A stretch of 64,000 nt of DNA. It comes from Litomosoides sigmodontis (lineage: Eukaryota; Nematoda; Chromadorea; Rhabditida; Onchocercidae). Under the pieces are notes generated by a model, which searched no databases, had not been told where the DNA came from, and saw nothing but the letters and a program-made list of their open reading frames with translations. Shown piece by piece: positions 1 to 12,645 of this stretch. The stretch lies in assembly GCA_963070105.1 (NCBI GenBank), contig OY718807.1:3066001-3130000 (forward strand). Reading direction: 5' to 3'. The position numbers were made by a program, and so were the translations under genes. Numbering within the stretch: the first letter of the stretch is position 1; each line of letters starts with the position of its first letter.

Positions 1-1188
1 ACGTGTGTGTTATTTAGTGGATAAATTAGCGTTAATATAAAGAGTTGAATTAGCGAAAAATTTGGGTTAAAATAAAAATGATCACTTGACGCAGTGCAAA
101 AAATGTTGCATGGAACGATACGCATTGTTGCAACATTGTCGAAATTCTCTTAATTACAATAATTAACCCTTTTTCCACTGTATCACTAATTAATTGCTAG
201 ATGGAGCAAATGCAACAATTTCCGCTTTTAATGCATTAAGTAAATTTTCATTGAATTTTATCGGTTCTCACTTATCACCGCATATTGCTACTGTTATCAT
301 CTTGCGGTGATAACCATTTTCATTTTCAGCCAACAGTGACCGTTCGTTCATCGCTTATCACTGATAGCAGATGACTGCTAATCAAATATGAAAATGAAAT
401 GAAAAAGAACAATAGGATTTTAGCAATTTTTAATTGGAAAGGAAGGAGAGCACAATTAATTGAGAATGAAATGGAAATGAAAATGAAGAATTCCAGCGTT
501 GTTGATAGGATAAAAAGGAGCGGAAAGAAAATTAAAATGATGATATATGATCAAAAGGAGAGGGAAAAGGAGACGAACAGAGAGAGAGAGAGAGAGGGGG
601 TGGGAAAGAAAGAGTAAGAGGGAAAAGGAGAGGAAGAGATTTTATGAGGTGAGGAGTACTGTGCACAACAATTATTTATAACCTTTCCCAAAAAATAGCT
701 TCCCTTCAATTTAAATTAAAATTAAAAAGAAATAAAAAAAGCTATGAGAGATATATGACGAACAATGTCATTTAGTTATTTGTAAAATTTAGTGATAAAA
801 TTTTTTCAAACATGATAATAAATATTTATTAAATAAATAATATATGAAATAAATATTCATTTCATATATCCTTTTTATTAAAAACGAATAAAAAAATTTT
901 TTCTAACTTTATCCATCTAATTGTTAATAAGTAACTGTTTAACTTTAAATTATTCATTCATCGCCTCTACACTACCAGCACTTCCGTTTAACTTGCGCAG
1001 TAGTAGTAAAATGAGAAATGAAATTGACATCAATCATAAGCATTAGTTACCTTCCGATTAGATCCAGGAAAGTCCCTAAGCAACTGAAAACGCTAATAAG
1101 CCTAGGAAGAATAATTTTTTTTACAAAAATGTAAAAAAAAAAACATTATTGTGGAAGCACTAAGATAGCAAGCCCAGCTCATGATCTC

Positions 1189-1225
<37 letters not shown>
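1189..1225. repeat. (AG)n microsatellite
   Basis: AG dinucleotides with one AA interruption. Purine tracts of this kind recur through the window, for example at 7,913-7,962 and 49,135-49,165. Confidence 0.9.
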
Positions 1226-2298
1226 TCGAGTAGACGTCAAAAATTATACAAACAAGCAAGAAAATTACACACAAAAAAAAGCGCTCTTCAAGGGAAATTC
1301 ATTTCTCATGGAAAAAAAACACCTACTGTGTAGCTGACAGTAAAGTACTGTAGCTGACTAATTAGAAGTCAAAATTTATTGAACTTAATCATCTAATTCA
1401 GATGTTATCTCAATTGATCCGTAAATCCTAAATTAAAATTTCGAATTTCATTGAAATTTTAAAAGTTTTAAAAATTAATGAATCAATCCTTGTTCATGCA
1501 TTCATCGATCAATGAAATCAAATATGCACATGCATATGTTTACTCATTAAAATGAGTAAATAAGTAAATTTGTTTAGCAAATGTTGGCTTTCATTATTCC
1601 TACCGACAGGTATTGAACAAGTAAATGCTTCGACAACATGAATACAACAATCTTCCGCAAACGTTAAACAAATTTTTAATTCAAAAGTGAAGGAGACAGA
1701 AAAAGACAGAGAGAGAGAGAGAAAGGGAAAGAGAGAGACAGGCAGAAAGCGAAGAATTGTTCTTTATATATATATATTTGACAATATTGCAAATGAAGTG
1801 AAAATATTTCTTTTCAATCTTTTTTTTTTGAAAAATAAATCCTTCTATTTTTGAACGAGTGAAATAACAGGAAAAAAACAGTAGAAAGAGAGGGAGAGAG
1901 AGTAGAGTACAGTAACCAATCTGAATTCAATAAATTAAATCAATCAAATGATCGGCAGAAAAAACACTTGTTTTTCGATCAAAAAATAGTTTATGCATCA
2001 ATGATAATCGGTTTCATGAATGCAGCAAGGAAAGGAAAGAGTGAAGCAAAAAGTGATGAAATAGAAATGAAAGAAAAAATTGAATTGAATTATCAATCGA
2101 TAAATTTCCATACTCTACAAAGCAATGAATTAGTTGAAATGATACAATGAAATAAGCGCATACTTTCATCAAACAGGAATGCATTAATTGAATAAAAGAA
2201 AATTTGAACAAATTCAATTGAAATAAATAATTAAGTAAAATTTAAGAAAATTTATTAACTGTTTGACATGTCAGAAATGTGTATGCTATTGATGAAGA

Positions 2299-2300
<2 letters not shown>

Positions 2301-2342
<42 letters not shown>

Positions 2343-2357
2343 GTGTGTGTGTGTGTA
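2301..2357. repeat. (TG)n microsatellite
   Basis: About 28 TG units with one TGCG variant near the end. A (CA)n tract in the opposite sense begins about 125 bp downstream, so the two could pair in a single strand. Confidence 0.95.
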
Positions 2358-2480
2358 TGAAATATTAATTCCCTCAATACTAACTGTCCTTGACGACAAC
2401 AAGAACGGTGATGATGACGACGATGGTGTACATTTAAAAATCAATAATGTTCAGCTAAACTTTTCACCAACGCAATGCAA

Positions 2481-2675
<195 letters not shown>

Positions 2676-4430
2676 GTATCAATTCCAATCGAAGTTTAAG
2701 ATTGGAAAAAAAGAAAGGAAAGAGTGAATTGATTACGATAGCGATAGTTTCATATTCATTCAATTTTGAACTGAATTGACACGTAAAAAAGAGGAAGGGG
2801 AAAAGAGAAGAAGGATGGAAATGAATTTTAAGGGAAGAGAAGTTAATTAATAAATTGATGAAATGATTTGAAAGTAAATGAGGATGGAATGAACTGAATT
2901 GTTTTTTGTTTGTCATGTAATTTCGAACTGTTTTGAACTGGAACGGTATGCTTTTTTTGCAAATTTCATTGAAACGTAATTTGATCGATTAGTGTAATGA
3001 TGCTGCATGGGGATGCTGATGAGTGAATTAAATTGCAATTTTAATTTATCTATGATTAATGGAATAATTTACTTCATCGCTACATCTGTAAAATTGTCGG
3101 CATATTTATCATTTAATTTTTTTGTAGTAGCAGCAACAATTACATGAGAGAAGTGAAAATTTTTTTTAAAATGGAAATTAATTTCTTTTTAACTAATTAA
3201 TTAATTAATTTTTATAATAAATGTCGAAAAAATTATTGATTTTATGTGTAGACAAAAGATGATGTATTCACTACAGCAATTAAATTTTTCCAAGGAAATA
3301 TCTTATGCTCAAACATGAAATATTGATTGATTATGAAATTTTAAAAATGCATCGAAATTGCTTATTGTCATTTTTTTTCATTTATCAAATTTCACTAGCT
3401 CGTTATCACTGTTACTAATATCACTATCATATTCATGAAGACGGAATAAAACGTGCAAGCAGGAATATTTTAGCTTAATTTATTCCAACGTCTGAAATTA
3501 TCTGATATGACATAAGCATGCATAAAATTATGCGTAGTAAGTAGTAATGCCTGCATAACTTATTCTAAAATAAAAAAAAATTTTCCAAAAAAAAAATCTT
3601 TCCTAAAAAAAATTCACCAAACGATAGATTGAACTGATAGCATTAAATGGACGATAAAATCAGCGCAATGGATAGGTTTTTAAAATTGGAGAGGATGAAG
3701 TGAGAATTAAAAATAACTGCATAATATTTACATTTCAAAATCTAAAGTATCAATGAATAGATATGAAAGATTATTTCAACTGATTTTAGTCCTCAGAAAT
3801 AGCCTTCTTCTTCGTTTAATTTTATAGTTAATTCATTTTTAAAACATGAACACCTATCAAGCGTTTGAAACTAATCATGCATAAATTACAGGTGCACCGA
3901 TAACTCACTCTTATCATTGCTTCGTTCGGTACGAAATTTGATGCTAATTTATACGAACACTTTAAAACGTCAGAATAGTGAGAGAAATAAGAAGCATAAT
4001 AGAAGTGCGAGTGATAAGAGTGTTCTTACGTAGCCATTTTGAAAGTGTAACAGAGTTAAAATTTTAATGAAAACAGTCGCGAGGATAAATTATTGAAGAA
4101 AAAAAGATTATTGCCATTATGACATCAGAAAGTTGCTCAATTCCATTGTTGCACTAAGCATTGAGCATCGAACTAAACTCATCTAACCTATCCCCTTTCT
4201 TCTCTCTTTCTCTCTCTCTCTCTCTCTCTTTCCCCTTTGAAAATACTTTAACACTCTTGCTCATAGTCTTTAGATCAAATCATTAAATTTAGCTTTTGGA
4301 CGAAATTTCGGGCAACCGCTTTTTTTTGCTACAATTCTGAAAGTTCTCATGTTGCCTGCTCGCTCCTTTGCTTCTCTTTCCTTTTGCATTCGAATTGCGC
4401 TATATCACTAGAGGGAGAAATTACGTTTTC

Positions 4431-4432
<2 letters not shown>

Positions 4433-4487
<55 letters not shown>
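4433..4487. repeat. (TC)n microsatellite
   Basis: Pure pyrimidine tract of TC units with one CCC interruption. A shorter TC tract lies at 4,203-4,229. Confidence 0.9.
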
Positions 4488-5110
4488 TTCCTTATCTCAT
4501 TTTTAAGTTGTTAGTACATTCTTTGTAAAGGACGAAGTGAATGCAATAAAAATTTCATTTATAACAAATTTAAACAGTTAATGAAAAAATGCAAAAATAA
4601 TTTCCATAAATAATTTCAGTTAATTATATCTGAATTAAATATGCGAGAATTTAATATTAAGGGAATATTATTAAAAAAGCATAGAGAGACAGAGAGAGAG
4701 AGAGAGGGTAAGCGTAATATTCAATGCAAAAATTACACTAAATTTTTACTATTCATAAGAGGGAAATAAAATTAGGACAGCTTTAAAATTATTTAAATGA
4801 AAAAATTTCAATAACAAAAAAAATGAAATTCTATGTTTTTTTTAATCTCACAAGAATAGAATATTCCATCATTTTTGAAATTATATTTGTTAAGAAAAAA
4901 TTTTAAATTACTTTCCAATGGAAGATTCAAATCTTTCTCACACAATAATTCTTTAATTTACACCTTCTCACAATCTCCTTCCATGTCAACTATTAGTTTG
5001 AGAAAAAATTTTGATAAGCCATTACATGCTTAATTAAAACAATTAAAAATAAACGAAACAAATTAGCAATAACCGTTAATTAGTTCATTTCAATTAGAAA
5101 TAACAATTAC

Positions 5111-5292
5111 CGTTAGTTGTTGCATTTCGGCATTCCCCTTGCTGCATCAGTAATGCGATAACCATCCGTGACTTTTCACTTTCCCTTTCCTCTTGTTGTT
5201 GTTGTAGTAGTAGCTGTTGTTGTTGTTGTAGCAAATAGTGTTGTTGTTTACGATAAGCAGCTCGTTGAATGCACAGCAATAAATTTTCCTCT
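5111..5292 (-). CDS. isolated internal exon, Gln-rich, gene unknown
   Basis: This looks like a single internal coding exon on the minus strand. It follows a good acceptor (TTTCTTCAG, AG at 5,294-5,293) and ends at AACG|GTAATT. Only one of the three frames stays open across all 182 bases. It enters with one base of a codon and leaves with one base. That frame encodes about 60 residues: a leucine/arginine start (LLLCIQRAAYRKQQ), two glutamine runs separated by LLL, an acidic/basic EERESEKSR stretch, then VIALLMQQGECRN. The composition suggests a coiled coil or a low-complexity part of a regulatory protein. I do not recognise the family. No partner exon is firmly identified, so the gene would need long introns. 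Chance remains possible because the CAA repeats help keep the frame open. Confidence 0.42.
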
Positions 5293-6723
5293 CTGAAGAA
5301 ATTTCATTTAATTCAACGATACTATCCGATTTCTTAATCGATCTTTTGTCAAATTTATTGAGAACTATTGAGTTGAACGACAAATCACCAATCACTAATT
5401 GTTTTATTTTACAAAAACAAAAATTGCAGTCAATTTTTGTACCTTTTCAAAATGAATGAAAGCGAGGAAGGAAAAAGGAAAAAGTAAATTGACAAAAATT
5501 TTCGACTGAAAACAAAGCAAAGAGTGAGTGGTGTTGAATGAATTTTATACACATATGCATATGTATATGTATTTTTTTTTATTTCAAATTATTTGCATAA
5601 AACGAAAAAAAAAGACTTTTGTTTTGTTGAAAATTTGCACTTAATATAAATTTTAATCAATTTAACTTTTCTTATACAGTGAAAATTAAAATTGCTAGGT
5701 GGTAGGTGTGAAATTATCAGTTGAAATACGATGCTAACACACATCACACATTTACCGTATCAAACAAAAATAACCACTCAAACAGGCTAATGATAATTGC
5801 AATCAGATGAGATGAAGCAATCAGCTAGTGCAATTTGCTCAGCAATGAATTCCTTGAAATAGCGATAAATGTTCATTCAAAGTATTACTTTTTCAAAAAT
5901 TAATTTATCACTTCCAGTAGTCAAACATTATTTAACATTAATTTGTTGAAATTTAATTTGCTAAGTATGATTTTAACAAAAAAAAAAGAATTTTTATTTC
6001 ATTTTAATTTTTTTAATTACCCAAATTGAAATAATACCTAAAAATTTTGTTAGATAAAGTTAACGGCAATTAATTAATTAATTATATGTGAAAAAAATTT
6101 ATTATTAATCTTAATCATTAATATTTATTATTTAATTTAATACAATATCACAATTAATTTCATTTAATATAAATAATTTAATTTAATATAATGAAAGTTT
6201 TATTATTAATCTAATACGATAATTTATTTTCTTAACAATTAATAATCTTAATCATTAAGAAAACAAACAAAATATTTTGAAATATTGAAAAAATTTATCA
6301 AACGGTGCTAAAATAATGAAACGGAAGAAATTTTTTTTCAGTTAAAAAAGGATATTTCACAAATTAACTCGTATTTAATAATATGCCTTCCGTCACGGTC
6401 ACATACAACAATCCTTTCTCAACTTACTTAACTAATTGCACTCAATCGCCTACGTTCGTTATCTCTAAATCATTTCAAAATTGAAAATTTCAGAAGAGAA
6501 ATAATGGTGTAAACGAATGGGTAGAGCAATGGACAGTTTGAAATTTAAGATATGACTGAACGATTTTGCCGTCAGATTGGAACGAAACTTTTTTATTTCC
6601 TTTTTTTTGGCATTTCACAAAAGAATTTAAATTCGTAGAGGAAAAAGGACGGCGATTGCTATCACAAATACAGCAGATATTTCCCAAAATGTGCCTACTT
6701 TTGTAAGAATTTGTGTATGAGTG

Positions 6724-6725
<2 letters not shown>

Positions 6726-6814
<89 letters not shown>

Positions 6815-6826
6815 GTGTGTGTGTGT
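6726..6826. repeat. (GT)n microsatellite
   Basis: About 50 GT units with a single GC variant near the right end. Confidence 0.95.
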
Positions 6827-7741
6827 TTGTATAGCATATGTATGTATGCCTTTATATATTTTATAATTTGAAATTTTTCCATTTTATGTCAAAGTTAATT
6901 CGAAGGAATTGAAAAATTCATCGTATTTTTAAAGAAAAATGACAAGTTTGGTTCGATGAAAAATATTTGAATAAAATATTCGCATTAGTCAAATGAGAAG
7001 AAAAGATGGAATTTTCAATTTTAATTCAATTTTTATAGTATTTTGAGTTCTGTTATTTTCAGCGATAAAAGAACAGCAACAAAAAGGAAAGAAAGGGAAT
7101 GAATATGAACTTCAAGCAGCGCTATATTAGAGGCTTATTTAATTGAAAATACGAATGGTTAGGTTATTGTAACTTAAATCAGAAGTACCGCCATCCTTAA
7201 GGCTTTTGAAAGAAATAATTAGATAATGAAAAATATCACACACTGCATGATTAATTATTTAAATTAAAAAATTTTTAAGAGTTGACAATTTTTTTTCCGC
7301 CCGAAACAAAATGGTTGGTGTCGCTTTTTGTTGGAAGAAAATTTGAAGTGCTGACCTGTTCATTTTTATGAATCATTTATCGCATAACATTTATTTGGTT
7401 AAATAGCAAAAATCATTGGATGAAGTAAGAAACCATAGAAATGATTTTTTCTTTGCAAAAAAGAATAGCAAAAAAATAAATTTCATTTAACTATTATTAA
7501 TTAAACAAAAAAAAGAAAATGTTAAATTTAATCAACCAAAATTTTATTTGCTAAATACTTTCTCGACTCAATTAATTGAAAACAAACAAGAAAATGCTAA
7601 ATTTTTGATTAAATTCATTAAAACTTATCGTAAAATAAAAATAATTAAATGGCATTCCTTACTTTACAGCTCATTTTCATTTGAAAATACTGTCATAAGC
7701 TATTAGCTTTTCATATGAAATACAAATGCTAACAGGCGATG

Positions 7742-7764
7742 ACTGATAACACTGATAAGATAAG
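7742..7764 (+). promoter_or_regulatory. cluster of GATA-factor sites
   Basis: Two copies of ACTGATAA lie at 7,742-7,749 and 7,751-7,758, followed at once by GATAAG at 7,759-7,764. ACTGATAA is the extended consensus for intestinal GATA factors (ELT-2 type) in C. elegans. Three sites in 23 bp is unusual even in AT-rich DNA. The target gene is unknown because no gene is supported nearby. Confidence 0.3.
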
Positions 7765-7912
7765 AGGGTGTTTGTTCACAAATTAATGGAAACAACAACG
7801 ACAACAACAACATTAACGCAGGGGCGATATCTGATAGCAATATCGGAGGAAGGAAACTTTAGTGTTTAATTGTTGCATAAGTGAATGGAAAAGTTACGAG
7901 TGAATCGAACAG

Positions 7913-7962
7913 AGGGAGAGAGAGAGGGAGAGAGGGAGAGAGAGGGAGAGGGAGAGAGGAAC
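7913..7962. repeat. (GA)n-rich purine tract
   Basis: GAGAGG units in an all-purine stretch; imperfect microsatellite. Confidence 0.8.
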
Positions 7963-8613
7963 AGTTTAATTCTATCGCTGAGAAATATTTAAATATCCCC
8001 ATCTATCGTTGATCCATATGTATAATCATCACCATTAGCAACCACCTCTACCTTCAATCGATCGTTTTTCATTGTCATTGTTCTAAGTTTGCTAAACATT
8101 ACCATCATCCAACTCTCCACACATATTAATTTTAAACACACACACACACACACACACGTACGCACCCATTCACGTACGCACCCATACACGCAAGCAGGCA
8201 CACACATATACAGAGATATGTACGTAAACTTTACAAAGTAAAGAAATAGGAAAATATTCAAAAATTTGCTGAAATTATTTATGTGATAGCAATGATCATT
8301 CTTTTTCCATTTGGCATTCATTGGAATTACCCAAAAAAACAAAATTCGTTTTTTTTTTTGTAAATTTTCGGAAATTTCTAGGAGATGAAGAGAGGCACAT
8401 TTCAAGGTTAATGGCATTTATTTGTTTGTTGTGGAAGTAAGAATTGAGAGAGGGAGAGAGAGAGAGGAAGAGTGAAATGAATGATTTCGCCTTTTGATGG
8501 CTAAAAATGTCTGCACAAATGACCTAAAGAAGTTTTATTAAATTATAATTCTCTTATTGAAGGTTTATTGCACAAAATTTCAAAGTAATAGTCATTTTAA
8601 AATAACCAAGGAC

Positions 8614-8630
8614 ACTTCCGACCACACCAG
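8614..8630 (+). repeat. 17-bp direct repeat, copy 1
   Basis: The sequence ACTTCCGACCACACCAG occurs here and again, identical, at 9,169-9,185. Its base composition is much richer in C and G than its surroundings, and exact recurrence of a 17-mer within 600 bp is unlikely by chance. Confidence 0.7.
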
Positions 8631-8997
8631 AGAGAGAGAGAGAGGAAGGGAGTGGGACAGGCAGAGAGAGGGAGAAGCATAAGAGAACAAAAAGGATACC
8701 ACACTTTCATATTAATTAATTATTTTGCCAAAAGAAAAAATTCATTTTAATTTATGAATAGCAGTACGTAATCGATGAGGAATTGAATGAGTAAATGAAT
8801 GACAACAAGTGACTTCAGGATAATTATTTTGATTAAAGTAGTAATTTCAGCGCACACATTCCCTTATATTAGTGAGTATTTTTAAGATTCGAAAATTTTT
8901 AACTTTTTTTTTTGCAAAAGTGAACAGAAAAAAGAGGAGGAAAAGAAAACTGAATTATCCCTTTTTGATATAAATATTTTTTGAGTGATACGATATG

Positions 8998-9034
8998 ATC
9001 GGATCAGATCAGACTTGATCTGATCTGATCCGAT
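8998..9034. repeat. 16-bp perfect inverted repeat, GATC-rich
   Basis: The left arm (8,998-9,013) and right arm (9,019-9,034) are exact reverse complements with a 5-base loop. Each arm is built from tandem GATC-containing pentamers. The arms would form a stable hairpin in RNA or single-stranded DNA. Confidence 0.85.
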
Positions 9035-9168
9035 TTGACATAAATAGTAAAAGGTATTGAGTTAGATGATATGAAGAGGAAAATGATACGAACTATTCTT
9101 TCTATGTGACTTCTTTGACGAGCTAACCAGCTAAACAAACAGATCAAACTGTTAGCTTAGCATTTTTT

Positions 9169-9185
9169 ACTTCCGACCACACCAG
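9169..9185 (+). repeat. 17-bp direct repeat, copy 2
   Basis: Exact second copy of the 17-mer at 8,614-8,630. The two copies bracket the GATC-rich hairpin. Confidence 0.7.
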
Positions 9186-9781
9186 TTCCCTGTGTTTTTC
9201 CGTTTTTATCAAATTTTGCAGAATTTTTCAAAACAAAACGATAGAGAAAGAGAGGGAGAGAGAGAACTAGGAATGTTATTGAATTGTTTTAATAATTTTA
9301 AAAAAGAGCCGTATTTTTTTTCTATACAAACTCATATGATTTATTTTTTTGCCCATTATATTGATATTAAACACACAACAATTGCAACAAAGTTTAAATT
9401 AAAATTTTTGGAAAAATATTTGATGAGTGAAGTGAAGGCATTAACTTTTCGTTTAAAAAAATCATTAAACATACTTTTTTTTTAAAAAAAAATTGACAAA
9501 CAGCTTTTTTTTTCTTAAATTTTCATTCTACAAAGCTAACAATGCTAATTTATTGCGTAAAAAACACACAGTAAAAAAAATCATTATCATGAAAAAGGAT
9601 AGTGATAGCAAAGTGTACAATATTAGCTGAATATGTTTGGAGAATACTGTTGTAAGCAAAAGAATTTGATAATTTTAAAAAATTTACAGTGCTACCTGAT
9701 GATTTAAAATAGTTGAAGCCATATGTTATATAGGAAAAACGCCTAGAAATATGCTTTTAAAAGTAGCATAATTAAATTTAC

Positions 9782-9786
<5 letters not shown>

Positions 9787-9859
<73 letters not shown>
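9787..9859. repeat. (CA)n microsatellite, inner arm
   Basis: Pure CA tract forming the left inner arm of the inverted repeat at 9,573-10,112. Confidence 0.95.
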
Positions 9860-9864
<5 letters not shown>

Positions 9865-9911
9865 TCACTATTTCACTGCCAGTTATTTGACAGTGTTAAT
9901 GAAATGGTTCA

Positions 9912-9915
<4 letters not shown>

Positions 9916-9989
<74 letters not shown>
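9916..9989. repeat. (TG)n microsatellite, inner arm
   Basis: Pure TG tract forming the right inner arm of the inverted repeat at 9,573-10,112. Confidence 0.95.
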
Positions 9990-9990
<1 letters not shown>

Positions 9991-12547
9991 ATATCATTGA
10001 ACTACAAATACATTTCGTGTAATTCAGGTCACTCCTATCAATGTCACTATATATTCAGCTAATATTGTACACTTTACTATCACTATCCTTTTTCATGATA
10101 ATGATTTTTTTTGATTGATTGATGATAATGCCGATGATAACGATTGATAATGGTGGTAATAGTAATATGATAATGATAATGATAAAGGCATAATGATATG
10201 ACAGTGATAGCAGCAGCGATAGCTGGCAGTAGCATGGTTGTTGAAAAGTGCACCAAAGAAAGTTGCAAAAATTTTTTAATTCATTTTTTTTTTAATTTTT
10301 GAAAATGTCAAAAGTTTACGTGATAAAAGTTGGGAAAGTCTAAAACTTGCTGCTAGCTTAATTAGCGCATAACCAACCAATTACAATATTAATATGTTGG
10401 GTTGATCAATTCAAGAGTTTGTTTTGCATTTGAAAATAATTCAAATCTCCAAATGCTCCCAGAACTTCGTTTACAATTATCCAAAATTTCGCTGCATAAT
10501 CTATACAAGGCAATGAACAATAGAAATATTCGATGTAAAATTTGGAGCATTGAAAAGAATTTGGCCACATTTTAACTCTTAAATTTTAATTTGAAATTCA
10601 TGATAATGATAGCTCTAGTCTATCAGTAAAGTGAGAAATTTTTTAATTTCAAAACAAAAACATTAATTGTTTGAAGCGAAATGAATTCCCTACAACAAAT
10701 AACAATGTTGAAAAATAATGCAGTATTTACAGTGCTTTTTTTTTGAAAAATAAAGCGATAGATACGCTTGAAATTTTTATATTGTAAAAAGGAAGAGGAA
10801 CGGAAATCACATTTTGATTATTTTTCCACGACGATAATAAAATTGTTAAATATTTCATGGATTTATTATATTTTTGCTAATTAGCTTCAACATGCTATCA
10901 GTCTTATTAGCCTAGAACTAGGCTACGCTAGTACTGCTAAACTTAAAACAATTTTCTATTGTTGAAAAAGCATTAGCATAATCTTCCAATAATTTGCTAA
11001 ATCTCTCGCACAATTCCTATTTTTCTAATTTTATTATTTATTTGTAATTGTAATGAAATATATTCTTTGCTATTCGAAGTAATTATCTTTCATAGCAATT
11101 AGAGAAAGCTAAAAAAAACTGATTGAACAAAAGAACATTAATTTCAATTACTAACAAATACAAAAGAAAACCGATTGTTACAAAAAGTTACAATAATTTA
11201 GGTAAAAAAAAAAGAACACGCTTACATGCAAATTATGGGCGGAGCAGTTAAATTTTGAAAAAAAAAAAGAAGTTAATAAAGAAAATTATAATTGAATTTT
11301 TTTTTGTCATAATCATTAATAGAATGATACAGTGGCTGAGTGTATTGTGATTTTTCGCATTTCTTTTTTTATGAATTTATAGCTTTAATGTTGAAATGTG
11401 CGGAATGGTGGCGGCTATTTGGTACGTGCGCATTGCAACCGATTACAATTTGCGCCATTTAAATGATATTTGCGCAATAAATTAATTCCATCGTACAAAT
11501 GGCGATTTCCTTTTCAAGAGCTTTTATGAAATTCTTTCTTTAAAAGGGCAAAATGATGCGAAATGACAATGTTGCGTGGTGTTTAAATGAATTAGGAAGT
11601 TGGAACAATGATAAATTTTAGCAAATTTAAAATTCATCAACGATAAATGGTTTGTTTTTTTTTAGTGGCAGTTGATATTTTAAAAAGATTCGCTAAATTA
11701 ATTTAAGATTTTTTCGATCAAATAACTTGTTGAATTCTTTTACACTTAATAATTATCAATTAACTTTGTGCTATTAATAATAGAAAACGTACATATCTCA
11801 TTGTCAAAATTAATAATTAAAATCATTTTTCAATCAAATAATCTGGTAATTCGAGCAACAGATGAACCAGTGAACTTTTAGCCTAAAATTCTAAAATAAA
11901 GAAAAAAAGAAGCAAAATTTATTTCAATATTTGCAAGAGAGAAGAAGCAAAGGAGGAGGATTCTGTTTTGAAATGACATCGATGAGTAATATGAGGAAGC
12001 ATTGATGAGAGAACAGAATGAAATGAAATGGAAAAGAAAAAAGCAAAATAAAACTTTTAACTTCTGCAGCTCCCTCTATCTCTCGCTCTCTCTCTCTCTC
12101 TCTCTCCCTCATTTTGCTCTTCTTTCTCTCTTAGCAAATTTCATTAATTGATAAATTTTTTTGAGCAAATTGAACAATTTGCTATCGGTAAATGCAGGAA
12201 GTGACGAGCAATAAATGGTAAATAATTAAAGTAATTCTCAAACGAAAGAGGTAAACAAACAAATGGATAAAACAGTAAAAAAAGAAAGACTGCAAAAAGT
12301 GGCAAAGGTTAGTTCAATTAATGAAAATTTTCAGTTGCATTTACTAATTTGCATATTTTGAAACGTTAAAATTTTAAGTGCAAAAAAGTGAAATTAAAAA
12401 TTTTTCAACGCTCAATAACTCACTTATCTTTTTCATTGTGTAATAAATGTTTCTGTGAATAAATGAGGCAATTTCAATTTTCTTCACTTTCTTTTCTCTT
12501 CAGCTATAAACTTGAATAATTGGCTTAGCACTAGCTGTCCCAGTTAG

Positions 12548-12645
12548 TCCGGTGCTAGTAGTAGTCTTACATACAATCCTACTCATACTTTAACTAGTAG
12601 TCATGGATATGTAGCTCTAGCGCAACGTAATACTTCAGCTCACAG
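12548..12645 (+). CDS. possible internal exon, gene unknown
   Basis: Exon-like islet that is richer in G and C than its surroundings. It follows the acceptor CCCAGTTAG and ends at CACAG|GTTTAA. Only the frame starting at 12,548 is open across all 98 bases. It encodes a Ser/Thr-rich peptide ending GYVALAQRNTSAHR, with almost no Asn or Lys, unlike translated AT-rich background. It leaves two bases (AG) of a codon, which fits the one-base entry of the next candidate exon at 15,235. I do not recognise the protein. The donor is weak and no start or stop exon was found. Confidence 0.3.

Larger units (their letters stand above)
9573..10112. repeat. nested inverted-repeat (foldback-like) structure
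   Basis: Outer arms of 62 bp (9,573-9,634 and 10,051-10,112) are reverse complements with one difference, at 9,609. Inside them a (CA)n tract (9,787-9,859) faces a (TG)n tract of nearly equal length (9,916-9,989), making a second, inner inverted repeat. The bases between arms and tracts are not related. No transposase frame or clear target-site duplication was found. It may be a foldback or non-autonomous element, or a local inverted duplication. Confidence 0.75.
5298..12547. other. gene-poor stretch with repeats
   Basis: No supported gene. It holds microsatellites, a GATC-rich hairpin (8,998-9,034), a 17-bp direct repeat (8,614-8,630 and 9,169-9,185), the inverted repeat at 9,573-10,112, and a GATA-site cluster (7,742-7,764). 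A less AT-rich islet at 11,396-11,485 is open in at least one frame on each strand, so its coding strand, if any, cannot be decided. The minus strand at about 7,989-8,080 could be a terminal exon, but the evidence is weak. Confidence 0.45.
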
